Positions 12,425 through 26,383 of a stretch of 64,000 nt of DNA are shown here, piece by piece. Made by a program: the position numbers and the translations under genes. Where the stretch lies: positions 50,716,001-50,780,000 of the forward strand of contig CM060733.1 of the NCBI GenBank assembly GCA_030704615.1, in the 5' to 3' direction. The notes under the pieces were generated by a model. It did no database searches. It had not been told where the DNA came from and worked only from the letters and a program-made list of their open reading frames with translations. Origin of the DNA: Takakia lepidozioides (Eukaryota > Streptophyta > Takakiopsida > Takakiales > Takakiaceae). Position 1 is the stretch's first letter. Every line of letters starts with the position of its first letter.

Positions 12425-15400
12425 ACAAATCTACGTGCTGCTAGAAGCTGTTGAAGCACTCACTCCTCTCAAAACAATTGGTCTGGACGGCCTACCTATT
12501 GAATTTTTCAAGGCCCTTTGGCAAGGATTTTCTTTGCATGGCAAACGATGTCCTTCTGAAAGGAATCATACCTTCGCATTTGGCTTAGGGAATCATCACA
12601 CTCATTCATAAAAAAGGGGACCGTGATAACTTGGCTAATTATAGGCCAATCACCCTGCTGAATTCCTCTTACAAGATTAATACGAAGGCGCTCGCCATTA
12701 GGTTGCAACTTGCAACCCTTATTGTCTAAGCTTATTTGACCAAAACAGACCGGGCTTTTGAAACGTAGGATGATTCTTGACAATATTCTCCTTCTCATGA
12801 GGTCACCATGCTCACTCCTCCAATCAACTTCTTGCTATGCTTATGCTAGATTTCGAAAAGACCTTCGATAACATCAACTGGGAGTACCTGCTAGGAGCTC
12901 TCAAAGCTTCTGGCATTACGAGTCACTTCCTCGATTGAATTCATATCCTCCTCTCCTTGGCATCCAGTAAGGTGATTATCAATGGTGTCATCTCCACATC
13001 CTTCCATTTCTTCAAATCTGCAAGACAAGGTTGCCCGTTGGCTCATTTCCTCTTCCTCGTTGCTGCGGATGGCCTTGGACATCTCATGGACAAAAGACTG
13101 GACTCTATCGGCCTTGTAATTCCGGATCCTCTCCAGGCCACTGCCTGATTTTATTCCCTCCATTAAGTCCTCTCACTTACGCTGATGATACCACTCACTT
13201 CATTGATAACAACTCTTTTTTGAATGTCTGTTCTATCCTCAACTCGCTTTCAAGCTTTTGCTTGGCTTCTGGGCTAATTTAAGTTAATTGGAACAAATCC
13301 GTGGGGCTGCTCAGTCATATGTCTGATACAAGTCCGCTGCTCATTGCACTCCCTGGTGCATGGATCTTGGTCTGCACTGGCTCGTTGAGGGGGAAACTCA
13401 TGTTTTTCTAGGGCATCAATTTGGCCATAATCTTCCTGATAATGTTCATTTTGCCCCTGTCATTGCTAAGCTCAGGAAGAAGTTGGCTTACTACTGGAGC
13501 TCCCTGCATCTCTCCATCTTTTGGCAGAGGGCTCGTGGTCAATCAGATCCTTCTGGCCTCTATATGGTTAATTTCTTCGGTTTGGTCCCCACTGCCTAGG
13601 CTCTTCCTCATCAACCACATTAAGTCATTGATGAGGAACGTCATATGGGGAGCTACCTCTGCCTCTTCCAACAAGAGAGCCCTGGTTAGCTGGTCTGAAC
13701 TCTGCCAAAAAAAAAAAATGGTGGCTTTGGGTATTCTTGATCCGCAATCCCAAATCACGGCCCTTTTAGCCATGGGTTCCTAGAGTTCTCTGCCACTTTG
13801 CTAGTCCGTGGAGCTGTTTGATCAAGCAAGTCCATCTAACTGCTGCTATTCCTCGTACCAGCCATTTGTGGCTCTCCTCGCTGAAATGGGTAGTTCAAGG
13901 GGGCAAGTTACTACGATTCATCGCCCAAACTTGGATCTCAGACCTGGCAGTCAATTTGGCATGTCTGGTGTAATCATGACTCCAAGGATCTTATTCTATG
14001 TTATAGGCCCATTGGGAGTCTTCTCCCCTCTCACATGTTTCTCACCTCTGGAACAAAGGTGCTGGTTCCTTAATCACTCCGGCCTTAGTTGCCGAGGGAT
14101 TCTCCTTCAGGAGGGTGTCTAGAGGCTGGGATACTGTTACTGGCAGCCTTCCACAATCGTGGTGTGATTTGCTTTCTTATCCTCACCCCTGCATTCTCCC
14201 ATTATGGCTTGGGTTCTCTTGGAACTCTGAGTTGAGAGCCTTATTTGCAATTTTCAGCCCATGATGGTCAATTAAGTGGCCCTTGTTTCAAGGTTCTCCC
14301 TGACGGTTCCCTATCTGCTCTTGAGCAGGCCGAGATTCTGCCTGCCAGTTTTGAATTCTATGTTAATAGGGTCTTCTGCCTTACTATTGGTAGGTCGAAC
14401 CTAGCCCCACCCCAACAGCTGCAGCACTATGCCCGAGATTTCAAATGGTTCTTTTCTGCTCCGATCAGGTTCTTGCAGTTTGATCACGGGGAGTGGTTCT
14501 GAATGAACAAGATTCATGATCATCTCTTCAGCTACTCTGTCAAGATGGGCTAACACCAACATGTAGCCCAGTGGTAAGGGCATATACCCTCTTACGAGTG
14601 GTTGTTGGTTCAAACCACCCTGTTGGTTGTTATAAAGGTGTCCACTTTCCTACCGGAAGGCAGTAGCCCTTCTGGGCCAAGTGACACCATAAGTTATGCT
14701 TGCTTCGGCAAAGTGTCCATTTTTTTTTTGTTTTCTTCAAGATGGGCTTTAGTCTCCTGATGCTGGCTATGAAATTCGAGCGTAAGTAATCCAAGAAATA
14801 GGCTCACAATCAGGGCCATCCTATCTTGTGGAAACCGGTCTGGAATGGTATTTCGAAAAAACACCGTTCTTCTCAAATTTCAGCCTTCCTCTGGAGAGTG
14901 GCCAACTGAATCCTTCATGTGGGACAGTTCTTTTCTGAGATCCCCTTTAATTGTTCTACTTGCAACCTTCAATTGATTGAGAGTATCGAGCATTGTCTGC
15001 TCCTCTGTCCGTTTGCCGCCTCTAGCTGGAACCATGTGGGTTGCTTTAAAGGAATTGTCCTCTGGCATCTATGGAAAGCGAGATGTCATTCTCTTCCAAA
15101 ACTCTCCTCCTTGTTTACAGAATTAGGTGTTGTTTGGAGTTCACTCATATTTAATGTCTGAGGCTCGCAAATCCCGATTGGTGCTGTCTGCAGCTTTTCT
15201 CAGATGTGGGAGCAGTAGGAGAACGCAGCTGTTTTTTGCCTTCGACAGGTCCTTGGGATCAAAAGGGGATTTCATCTACAAGCGTACCTCTGATACCAGA
15301 ATCCAATGGAACGACAACATCCCAACCTGCTGGAAAGCTCTAATAGCGCTAGGCGCTCCCCCAGCCGAGGCTGATGAAGCGGAGATGAACTGGCGTCACC

Positions 15401-15676
15401 ACCGTAGGCTCAGAACGGGCAAGTCCAAGGCTCGGCTGTCGTTTGAGCATCCCAAAAGGAAGCGTGGCTAGTCTTCTAGCTACTCTGGTTCTTGCTTAGC
15501 TGCTCTAGCTTACCTCCTAATTCTCTTATCCCTCTCAGTCTTTTTCCCTTCCTTCTGAACTCTAGGCTCGGAGCGGTGTCTCATTCCTCAGCCTTCATGG
15601 CCTTGTAAGGTTATTTTTTTCTTACCTTTAAATAAAATTTTCCAGGGCCTATGTCCCCTGTTCTCTCTCTATATAT
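12425..15676 (+). mobile_element. Decayed L1-like LINE retrotransposon (LINE-2 copy) with a SINE inserted
   Basis: The segment starts inside the reverse transcriptase (TIGLDGLPIEFFKALWQGF at about 12475). It continues with LINE palm motifs in broken frames: LDFEKTFDNINWEYLLGAL near 12850, SARQGCPLAHFLFL near 13018 and an intact TYADD box near 13174. The C-terminal RVT zinc-binding region has HCLLLCPF and LWHLWKARCH at 14990-15095. It ends with a basic tail (about 15270-15471) and the 3' terminus AATAAAATTTTCCAGGGCC plus CCCCTGTT near 15627-15660. Many stops make it inactive. It keeps the YADD box that the neighbouring copy lost. A SINE interrupts it at 14552-14737. Confidence 0.87.
14552..14737 (+). 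mobile_element. Full-length tRNA-derived SINE with 11-bp target duplication
   Basis: The A-box TAGCCCAGTGG lies at 14564-14574 and the B-box GGTTCAAACC at 14607-14616, spaced as in tRNA-type pol III promoters. The body ends GTGACACCATAAGTTATGC followed by a T-rich tail (T10, G, TTTTCTT). The flanking duplication CAAGATGGGCT is perfect at 14541-14551 and 14738-14748. Removing the SINE and one copy restores continuity of the host LINE. A T-rich 3' tail is known from rice p-SINE1. The copy at 63739-63910 is a second member. Confidence 0.92.
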
Positions 15677-18600
15677 ATATACATATTTTAAAAGCCAAAC
15701 CGTAACATTTGTCCACATACATTTAGGGTTTCAAAATATGCAACTAAGTGAGGGTGGATGGATGGGAAAGACAATAATGGAGGGCAGGGTGGGAGTCCCA
15801 AGTGGCAAGGTGGTGGTGATTTTTTTTGTTTTGTTGTGATGTTGTTGCTGGTGCCCTGACACAGTGGGGTAGGGAAGGGCAGCCTACTCTCTCTCTCATG
15901 TCCTTCACAATATCTGTGGGTCCCATATTCCTATTCTACATACATATATATATGTCTGTACTGGTTTATTTGCTTACTGGCCACTGATCCTGTCCAACTA
16001 GTAATCCTTTTAACTGTTCTGTTGGGCTTTATCAAAGTTGTGAGTAAGTAGTAGTCTATTTCACTAAACACACACATTTTATCAGCCAAGTATGATTAGG
16101 GTTTCTAATGACAATTATTGTCTGCCAGATTAGTACATAGGCTAATGAGTGTATGAATGATATGCTTGATGGTCGCCCATTAATTAGTCTGCACTTGGGA
16201 CTCACACACTGGCCACCTGAAGGCATATCCCTGAAGAAATTTGAGGTGTATTGTAGGTGCTGTGCCAGCATGTAGGTAGCTGTTCACATTTGTAAGGTCC
16301 AGTCTTTGGATGGCAATGATAGTTATTAATGTCCAGGGCAGTGTTCAGACAATAGGGCAGATGGGTTTTGTCGGTAGCACTAAGGAAATGCAAACAAGTC
16401 TGAGTATTAAAAAGTTTCTAAGAACTATAGTGTCTTCCAAGTTCCAAGTGTCACTCTTCTCAAATAATATCTGTAAAAAAAATAAAATTACTGAGAATTT
16501 CAGTTTTAAATTATTTCTGCCAAACTTATGGTTCTTGTAAGGCTGAGAACATTGGAGAAAGTGTGGAAGGTGTCAGAGAAATAATGTAAGCAACAAATAG
16601 GCAAAAGTTTTGTGAACCAAAGAGACTTTAAATGCTCCCCATTGTATTGCCTGACACCCACTCTGCATAAAACAATACATTTGCAGCCTATTTTTCATAC
16701 TTCCATATCATGTCTTGAAACCCTTTTTCCTGTCCTTTCATGAAACTTTGTCAAGGAGTTGCATCTAACTTATTACCGTGCTAAACTCGGTCTGGTTCAT
16801 CAACTCCACTATGAATGCACTGGGGTGTTGTGTGGGACTGGGATTTTGATCCTCATTCCTCTCCTCATGAAAAAGAAAGACTTGTCCTGCTCATGTGCAG
16901 AATTCTTGGGGATAGTGAGCACTGAGGGTCATCCTTGGTTAAAAGAACTAATGTTTGATATAAGATCAATGAACTGGAACATCAGGAGGAGGGAAATCCG
17001 CAGTTCACGGTTTATGGGTGGAATGCATGTGGGTCGGTCTGGCAGCAAGCTTGACCCAACAGGCCACCAACTTGCAAGAGTGATGATCCGGATGATACCA
17101 TTCAGTCTGGCAATGTCTACAGACCCTAAAAAACTGGAGCTAGGTAGTGTGTACAGTGTAGACGGCATAATTTGGAGGATTCTGGTCGCAATCTGACCTC
17201 ATTCATCGAGCCTGCTCAATCATTGAAAGTTCAAAGAGATGACCTAACTCAACTTCACCCAGTGCAATGCAGAACTGACAAGAGGTTCCAAGCTTCTGCT
17301 TTCCTAACTGTGGTTTGTACTCTATCATGGCACTTCCCTTTGTCCGAGCGCTTGGAGTCAGATGCAACTCGGCAGTGGGCCTTGTGTGGGTATTTTTTCC
17401 ACAACAAAAAGTTTTAAGAGATCAAGACAACAGGCTGTTGTTTCATGCCAAATCTTATCTATAACCTAAATCTTCTAAAGTGAGAGAAAGCAAGAACTAA
17501 AATTCATGTGAGTATTTAAGGATGTATTTAAGAGTCATTTGGATAGATGACGGCCCATTTTGTAGAGGAGGAGTAAATAGCACAAAGTCCTCTCTCTCCC
17601 CCTCAGTCTCTATGGATAGATGAAGTTACACGTGATCTATCTAGAAAGGAGGAGTAAATTTATCTTTAATAGATAGCATAAAAAGTTAAAAGTTTGTTTT
17701 AACATCCAAAGAGTTTACAAAGCTTACTGAGGGGCACATGTTGAATTTAGCCCAGGATCACCCTGGATGTGCTGCCAGCTGTAATTGTAGAGTAAGAAAA
17801 ATAGCGCTTACAGGGGTAAGATTCATTGTGAGTTAATCCGTTCCTGTAAGATCCGCTTACTAGAGATTCTCTTCCTGCAGTTAATGGAAGAAGGGCCAAG
17901 AGTCCCTATCTTGCTCTGGAGGAACTGCAGATCAGTACTCCAATCACCCTATCTCAGCTTGTGCTCATTATACTCGACACCATATCACATTGACACCCTA
18001 GGCTATAGCCCAAGTGATTTCACTCATGTCACTCCAAAGAAGAAGGTACGTAAGGGTTTAGATGGACGCACCCACCTACCAATTCACCATGACAGAGTGC
18101 GGATGAGCTAGGTGCCTTGTGTGAATACTGAAAGTCTACGGAATTCGAGCCAGCAAATTAGCTGCATTGGTCCAAGAGTAGGTCGTCATATGCCGATCCA
18201 AAGTGATGTAACCATTATGTGGATGTACCGACGCTTCCATTCCTAAATGATGTAAGCGTTCTGGAAACATTCAATGTAACTCGGGAGGTTAATCAGATGG
18301 TCCAGTTCGAATCAGTTCAGCTATTTATGTGCATCAAATCCGAACTGATAGTTGACAGGAATCCAGCAACAGCCTAGTAATTTCTGGTAATTTCTGGTAA
18401 TTTCTGTCGTGGTAGCTTGTATAGTTCTTGGTAATTTGTTTTATCCTTCTTTCTTCTAAAACTCACATTGAACTCGTGGGGAGCAAGTCATCAACACTGA
18501 AGAGTTATAATTAGCTTGCAATGAAATTAGCTTTGCTCTTGTATAATGAAACGTGCTGCCCTCCGGACTGAGAATTGGTAAAATGGAGTCGCCCGCCGAC

Positions 18601-21050
18601 CTACTTACTTCCTTTATTCTCCAAGTGGCGGTACTGGAAGCATGCAATCTGCAGACATGAATTCCTATTGAACACTGAGATATGGGGATATTCAAGGCCA
18701 GTCTGCATCTCCGCAATGAACAAGAAGCATCACACATGCGCTAACACATGCTTCCCTGAAACGCGCCAGAAATCATGGTGTGCAGGCGTTGGCCCTTGCC
18801 AAGCTCTAAATTCAGCCTCTTTCTTTATGGACTGTTCGGTCCCCACTTTTCGGTGCTCTATTGAGATTTAGCACTCGTATATTTAGTGAAAGCGTGGATC
18901 AAAACGGTCTTTGAAGTTTGAACCCAGGGAGGGGAAGCAGCTTGTCAACTGGCACCCCCTCAGGACTTAGTCCTGGGCTCCAATGAGCTGTAGAACTTTA
19001 AAATCCCGACTTATGCATTCAGGGACTGGGTCTTACACTTCAATGAGCTGTAGGACTTTGACTCTTCATAAAACTGCATCAAAACCCCAATTGCCTCTTT
19101 GCCAATAGGACAAACAAAAGGCAAGAGCTGGCATAAAATCAGTGCCTCCCTCCTTGTGAGCTCATTGGCCAGTAGCCCACATATACTACAGGATTCGTTT
19201 GGTAGTTCCCAAACTGTGGACTGATCTCCTCAGCAGTTTTGTGACCTACCCAAAGTCTCAGGCACAGTCTTATGGGTGAACCTAAGTTCTACAAAAGGTG
19301 AATGTATTTGACTGCATTTGATGAAAACCAGAAATTTCTTAGTTAGCTTGGTTACTTAGGCGGATTATGGGAACAAGTACAGACCATGGCCACTTATCTG
19401 GCCTCCCATTATGGGTTTTATTGTTCTAGTAAGAACACAGGCTACTGGTCTGTCACACAAAATTATGTGACACGGTTGCTCCCAGTGCTGAGTGTGCTGC
19501 TGCTTACTGTCTCGTCACCCACAATTATTGGTACTCACAAAATTGAAGATACTCAATTTGTAGGACAAAGGGAGGGAATTCTATCTGGGCCCAATTCTCA
19601 ATAAGAGCTTTGAGACAAAAAGACAGCTGATGCAAGCTAATATGACATGTGGAGTTTGAAGACTGGTAGTAACATGGATCCAACAGTGCCTGATTGCACC
19701 TGAATGCCAATGCATGAATGCATGGCTGCATATTGACTTTCATAGAAAGGCTATGCCAGACCTTATATGGACCCCAACTATCCTGCGCATTTCTCGATTC
19801 ATGTGCACATCTCTCAAGGACTATGCTAATACAGCCCCACCCCCAGAGTCTGTAACACACATATTGCTAAATTCAACAAAGATAAGCTTATGGGTTGTGC
19901 ACAATTCCGCAGGAAAGTGCAAGGCAACAACATGTAACATGCCATGAAGCAGTGTGGGCATGGGATGAGATGGGTGCACAGAAAGAGTGTGCTGGTGGAC
20001 GAAAGGAAATGGCAGGCCAGCGACAGCGACCAACCGCATAACACATTCACACTCGAGACTGTGCGATCTCAGAGTAAAGCACGAACAAATGCGAGTCTCA
20101 CGTGCGCCGTGGAAGCGCACAGTCCGGGGGGCGTGCATTATGAGGAGGGACCCACGCATAATGCCATGGAGCGCATTAGCGCAGGGATGCATGAAGCACA
20201 TTCAGCGATCGATGCATGAGTGATGCACAGCGCATGAAGAAAAGCTGCAGCGAACCGGAGGAAGCGACCGACATGTTCGCTTTCATTTAGAGAGGGGGCC
20301 TGAGCAACCATCTTTGTAAATCGAGTCTGACCAAGTAGAGAACAGAGCACTCCGGGTGCTCTCGAGAAGCATTACTGAAAACGTCCTGCCTTCTCACTTC
20401 GTCAGTGCTCAAGACGCTCGTGATCTCTGGTCAGTTCCTGCAGCTGGATAGAACTGAATCTACCCACAGTTCAGGTTGCACTGCTTCGGTTGAAGTATCG
20501 ATTCGACGCCCATTCTGTGTGCCCGCCCATATGAGGGTGGTGAGTACTGTGTAGCATCCGGAAGTTGGAAGCTTAGTGGTTGCCCAATACAGTTGTGTGC
20601 TGGCGGAGAATGCTGGCCTTTCTTTCAAATCTGGGCCAGGAATCCCTCGGAGGAGAGCTACACATATGTTGAGCCTTTTGGCAGGCACATGGGCGTGGTG
20701 AGACGGACCTTTGAAAGAGGGGCAGTTTCGTAGGCAACTGGAAGGCCAGTAACGAGCTTAGAACAAGAGTGCTGCCGGGATCACACCACATTTGGAATTG
20801 ACAGGGTTGAACATCGGCGAACTGTGGTGCAACAAAAAAGTTACAATGAGCTGCTCTAGCCGTACCTCATTTTGCAGCCGATCACCGTTGAGAGATATGG
20901 GGCTGCCCGCCATCTATATTATGCGTCGGTTCTAGAGTTGCACCAAGTGCGTGCATCTCGTTGCTCTCGGTGCCGAGGCTCCAGCTCGGCTTTGGAAGAC
21001 GTGTAAAACATCTTTTTGACCTGTCGAAAATTCGACAGGAAAGCATTAAA
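15677..21050. other. Intergenic, no gene recognised
   Basis: It begins with (TA)n microsatellite DNA at 15660-15680. ORFs such as 16759-17196 (145 codons) and 17884-18111 lack domains and conserved composition. A 10-11 bp unit built on GGTAATTTCT recurs near 18375-18412, and a segment around 18985-19010 is imperfectly repeated near 19048-19065. The last few hundred bases should hold the promoter and 5' UTR of the downstream CslA gene. No clear TATA position can be fixed. Confidence 0.5.
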
Positions 21051-24000
21051 ATGGGAGAATTGGTGGAAGCGTTGCTGCCTCAATCGATCTTCAGTCTACT
21101 AGATCAGTTACTTGCACTGTGGAACACAGTGCGAGCACCGATAGTAGCACCGCTGCTGCAATGGGCCATCAATATTTGCTTGGTGATGGTCACCATGCTG
21201 TTCATCGAGCGGTTATTCATGTGCGGGGTGTTGGTAGTCGTAAAGTTGATGCGTCGCACCCCAGAAACGATCTACAAGTGGGAAGCTATCAAGGACGACG
21301 TGGAGTTGGGGAATTCTGCTTATCCCATGGTTTTGGTACAGATTCCCATGTACAATGAGAGAGAGGTGCTCGTTCTCTCCATCTCTCTCTCTCTCTCTCT
21401 CAACTTTCGAGTTCTGAAGCATCTCTTTTGACTCTCACCTGTCTAAGGCCGGTTACGAAATTTTGAATGAAGTAACGCTACTGAGGAGCCACATCACATT
21501 CAGCAGCCTTCATTTTCCCTTTGAACTTGCAGTTCACTGCGAGCATACAGTCGGCGAGTCTAGTTGGTCAGGTTTCTCACATGGTGAAGGTTCAGTCCTC
21601 AGGTCGGTAAGAGTGCAAGGGCGTGGTGAGAAGTTGTTGTAAGAGATTTGTTCTCCCAGGCCAGAGTTGTAAAGAAAAGAGGTGGTGCATGGATGGAGCA
21701 GGTGTATCAGCTGTCAATACAGGCGGCGTGTGGATTGTCGTGGCCATCTGATCGCATTATTATTCAAGTGTTAGATGACTCCACGGATCCTTCTATCAAA
21801 GTATGCAACCGACCTTGGTGCCTCAGTAGCCCCGTTTTGGGACACATGTTGTATCTCTCTGCTGACTTTCCAACGACCAGACTTGCTAGGAGTGTTTGGG
21901 AAGTTGTGAAATCCTTGCAATTTACATTAAAACGCCAGCAGACCTGGTCCATAGAATTTCTGTGGGCACCACAATGCTTGTACACGAGCACTGCAGAACC
22001 TACACACATGCACAGTGGAGTCTTGCAGCGAGCCAGACTGACGCACGATGCACGTCTTCTTACAGGAACTGGTGCAGATAGAATGTCAACGCTGGGCCAG
22101 TAAAGGTCTCAACATCAAGTATGAAGTTCGAGGTAGTCGAAAGGGTTACAAGGCAGGAGCGCTGCGGCAAGGGATGAAGCACCCCTATGCTCAGAAATGC
22201 GACTTTGTGGCCATCTTCGATGCTGATTTCCAGCCCGAGCCGGAGTTTTTGTGGCGCACTGTCCCCTACCTCGTTCACAATCCCCAGCTGGCGTTGGTCC
22301 AGGCCCGGTGGAAGTTTGGTACACTGCACACACCCTACCTACCCTGCCTGCATCCTCTTGTCATTGCATTCTCCTCTATCTGCCCCAGCCTTGCAATCTA
22401 TCTAATCTCCAAGTTCTCAGTGAGACCTGAACAGTTGGATATAACTTGCTCAAACCCACCAGCAAGAAATTGTTATACTACCCAGCGGTTCACGAGTCAG
22501 TCTTACATCTCGTTAGAGAACTCGGAGCTCCGCACACCAATTTCTAGCTCCCGAGCGTCATTTACAAATGACCTCGACAGATTTGTTTAAGGCAACTGAA
22601 GAGTTTATCTCCTAGTTGGAGGTGTTGTCCCCATCCATGACAGCCTCATCCATGATCAGAGACTGTAAGTACATAATCTGCATGAGCTGGTTGCATGTGT
22701 ACCTCTCTCCTCATGCTGGATCCATCAAATTCTTCCAAATCTGAACGTCCCATCTGTTTACACCTCGTGGCTACTCTCTCCTCCACCAAACTGGTGACAG
22801 TGAGAAGGTGGCTAGACAGCTCCTAGCTGCTGCATCCGACCGGCAACGGTACAGTTATGGAGGTGAAAAGTGTAAAGAAGCATCTCAGTCGTCTCTCTCC
22901 CCCGACACACTGCGGAACTGAACATGTGTCGCCAGCGGGAGTCTGCCACCCATTGGGATTTCAGTTCCCACGCTGGATGTCTCATTCATCCTCGTCCCTT
23001 TCTTCATCCATCTCTCGGTAACACCTCTCGGTAACACGCACGGTTCTGCTCTACAACCGTGCGACGGACGGACGTAGTCTCCGTCGAGGATTCGTGCGCA
23101 TCCGTCAGTCTCCGTCGTCTCCCTCGGTCGGGCTCCTTCGTCCGGAGTGTACTGCAGAGCAGCACTTACGGTGCGCAGCTGTTTGCGGGGGGGCCAATGA
23201 AGCAGGCGATCAGATGTGGGTCCCGCAATAATGCACTGATGCTGTCGCCGACAGCTCTTAAAGGCTGTGTCGTATATTATTTTGTATGATGGGAATGTTT
23301 GATCCGATAGAGTGGTGGTGGTAATGAATTAGGGTGTCAGTAAGAGAAGAATCCCTGCCTGCGTACATGCATCCGCCATAGCTGTGAGCCACAGTGCTGT
23401 GGTGGGCCATGATGACGGACTTTGAATCCACATGGGATCATGGATTTCACATTCCGTGTACCGAAGAGTACAGAGGAATTATTATTGAGCCTTATAGATG
23501 TGCGTCTGGGACTGGGACGGTTGTGGGATTGGTATTCATGACACTACAAAGTTTTAAACTCTACCGCCCTTCGTTACTCGGAATGAGATGCTTGAGATTT
23601 TACTTCGCAACAGGAAGAGTTGAGTGCATGTTTTCCGCGACGTTCAATGTGCATGAGATTCACGGAAAGCCCAGTGTGACCCAGTCAAGAACGGAAGTAA
23701 TTGTTAGCTGCAGTTTCAGGAGCATGGTAAATTCTCGTGTTTCCAAGGGCGCTTGATCCGATCTCGAATGTCAGATGTTTAAACTGGTGTGGATTTAGAC
23801 TTCAATGCAGGTGAAGAACTAAATTTGGATTTGTTTGTGTATTGAGCACTTTGGGGTATTATATTAGCACCGCCTTTTCTCCTGAATCCGCCACTAAATG
23901 TTTTTCTTGTTGCGCAGTGAATGCGGATGAGTGCCTCATGACGAAGATGCAGGAGGTATCACTGAATTATCACTTTTCTGTGGAGCAGCGAGTGGGCTCT

Positions 24001-26383
24001 GCTACCTACGCTTTCTTCGGCTTCAACGGTATGCATTCGTGATTCTTGGATTCGCAGTCTCGATGAAAGTTGACTGCATTTCAGGCTTTGTTTGATCTAT
24101 GTTCAGATAGTCAGTTTGCAGGTTCTTAAGATTCTGAACCCACTCATACTAGGTTTCTGGTGAAGTTTGCTGAATGTCTTCTTCTGTATCAGTTACTGAG
24201 GGAGCTTGTGGTTAGGCACTGAAGACAGAAGTAGGTGGCCTGAGTGTTGGAACTTACCTGTAGATCTATGTTGGAGGCTACTTTGTGTGTAACACCTGCG
24301 AGGGGGGCAGTCTGGCCAAACTGGTGGCTAGGGCTTCTGAGTCTCTGGAATTAATTGAGTGCATGAAGTCCTCGGTGGAAAGCATGCAGTGGTCATAGGT
24401 GGAAGAGGCACTCATGTTAATTGTGTCTTGCATCATTTCTTCCTTACCTATGCTTCAAACTATACATCCCTGGGGGGTTTTGGTCCGGTGTTGGTGAATC
24501 CTACAGTCCTAGATTCTCACCGAATAGCTTGAAAAAGTACATAGCTAACATAACATTTGTATGGATAGCATATGGATGTGGCAAAGTGACATCTATACCA
24601 TGCATGCAATTCTAGACTAACTAGTGAACCTGGACATGGTCTTTCCAGGGACTGCTGGAGTGTGGCGAATTCGTGCCATGGATGAAGCGGGAGGTTGGAA
24701 TGACCGCACAACTGTTGAAGACATGGACTTGGCTGTGCGAGCTAGTTTGAAAGGATGGAAATTTGTGTACCTACATGACCTGGAGGTAATGGCTCTCTTA
24801 TTCAACTGCAAATTTGGCTCACATTTTGACACAAGTGTAGTCACTATTCTTGCTGGTCCTTCCTAGCTTTGGTTAGCAAGATGGCTGGGTGTGAAAATGC
24901 TAGCAGTAGGACAAGAGAGGGGACAACCATACTCCTACATTTTGTGCACTAAAGTGACTTGATAGATAACATCAAAACCTGGTACTGTGTTTGCACTAGG
25001 ACTTCAGCTATAAGGCATCCAGGAGCCCTTCTAGAGTCTTTGTGTTACCACAACTCAGTGAGTGAGGAATGACTTTTGGTGGGACAGTGCAAGAATGAGC
25101 TGCCCAGTACATTCAAAGCATTTCGGTATCAACAACATCGCTGGTCGTGCGGCCCAGCAAATCTATTTCGCAAAATCTCCCCCCAAATCGTAAATAACAA
25201 GGTCTGTCGCAGGTTCCTGTATTTGGCACATCTGTTGACTCAGCATGTCTTTCTTCCTTCGGCTTGTTTGTTTGGTGGTGCCACTCTATTTTCCTTACGG
25301 CTGCTCTGATGCTGCAACATTGCAACTGATGTACTGAGATATTGATGTATGCAGAAAGTGAAGACATGGAAGAAAGTGCACATGCTGTACGCCTTCTTCT
25401 TTGTGCGCAAGATCATTGCTCACATTGTCACCTTCATTTTCTACTGCCTTGTCATCCCTGCCACTGTGCTGGTGCCTGAAGTTGACCTGCCCTTGTGGGG
25501 GGCTGTCTATATTCCATCCGCTATAACGCTTATGAATGCTGTCACCACGCCTAAGTAAGTATCTCCGTGCCAAAGTATCAGAGTCTCATAGGTGTTCTAT
25601 ATGTGCTCTCTTCTTCCCCTTACCAACTCCCATCCTTTTTCATCAAGCCATGAAATGTTATTGCTGTGCATGCATCAGCGTGTGGATCTAGGTCTAGAAC
25701 TGAAACACTGGAGGCCCACAACAGATCAGAAAGCTTCCGAAATTGTATGATAGAACTCTACTCAATTTGAGCGCTGAAAGTGTACCTATCAAGTCAAGCA
25801 TAAAGTAAACATGGGGGATGTGTGCAGGTCGCTGCATTTGCTGGTGTTTTGGATTCTCTTTGAGAATGTGATGTCCTTGCACCGCACCAAGGCCACTTTC
25901 ATAGGTCTCTTGGATATCGGCCGTGTCAACGAATGGATCGTTACTGAAAAACTGGGAAATCTCATGAAGTACAAAACATCATCAAAACTAAACGGGAAGA
26001 GATATACATTGCAACGTTTGGCGAGCAGTGTGATTGTCAGGGGATGGAAGATGGGAGAGAGGTAGCACCCTGCCCTCAACCTCACACACTTAAGTTCTGT
26101 TAGTTGCAGGTAGGTAGTTGTAGCTGGAATCTCATGTACCAAGGATACCATTCAAGAATGCACAAAGAAGATACAGAATAAGAGGCTAATAAATTACCAT
26201 TGTATGTCTGACAGGATGAACCTTTTGGAGCTCTGGACTGGAGGATATCTGCTATTCTGCTCATGGTACGACTTTTGGTACCAAGGAAAAAACCACTTCT
26301 TTATCTACCTCTTTTTGCAAGGGTGTGCGTTTATCATCATGGGCATGGGTTATGTTGGTACATATGTACCACAGAGCTCTTAG
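21051..26383 (+). CDS. Cellulose synthase-like A glycosyltransferase (glucomannan 4-beta-mannosyltransferase)
   Basis: Nine exons with GT-AG borders and matching phases: 21051-21365, 21702-21800, 22066-22318, 23918-24028, 24649-24785, 25088-25201, 25355-25554, 25828-26061 and 26215-26383. They give 543 residues, usual CslA length. The protein is a GT2 enzyme that polymerises beta-1,4-mannan (or glucomannan) from GDP-sugars in the Golgi. Catalytic landmarks are DDSTD at 130-134, FDADFQ at 189-194, TVEDMD at 281-286 and QQHRW at 320-324. A membrane helix lies at about 35-60, with C-terminal helices from residue 350 on. The start at 21051 gives the usual N-terminus; an in-frame ATG 30 codons earlier (20961) is possible. 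Intron 3 is about 1.6 kb, and intron 1 begins near a CT repeat. No frame break was seen. Confidence 0.95.

Noticed and set aside
14564-14616. True tRNA genes at the A-box/B-box sites (14.5, 27.8 and 63.8 kb)
   Set aside because: No cloverleaf acceptor stem closes. The sequences continue into shared SINE bodies with target duplications.
18375-18412. GGTAATTTCT triple repeat as a regulatory array
   Set aside because: Only three short copies, no gene nearby; likely simple slippage.
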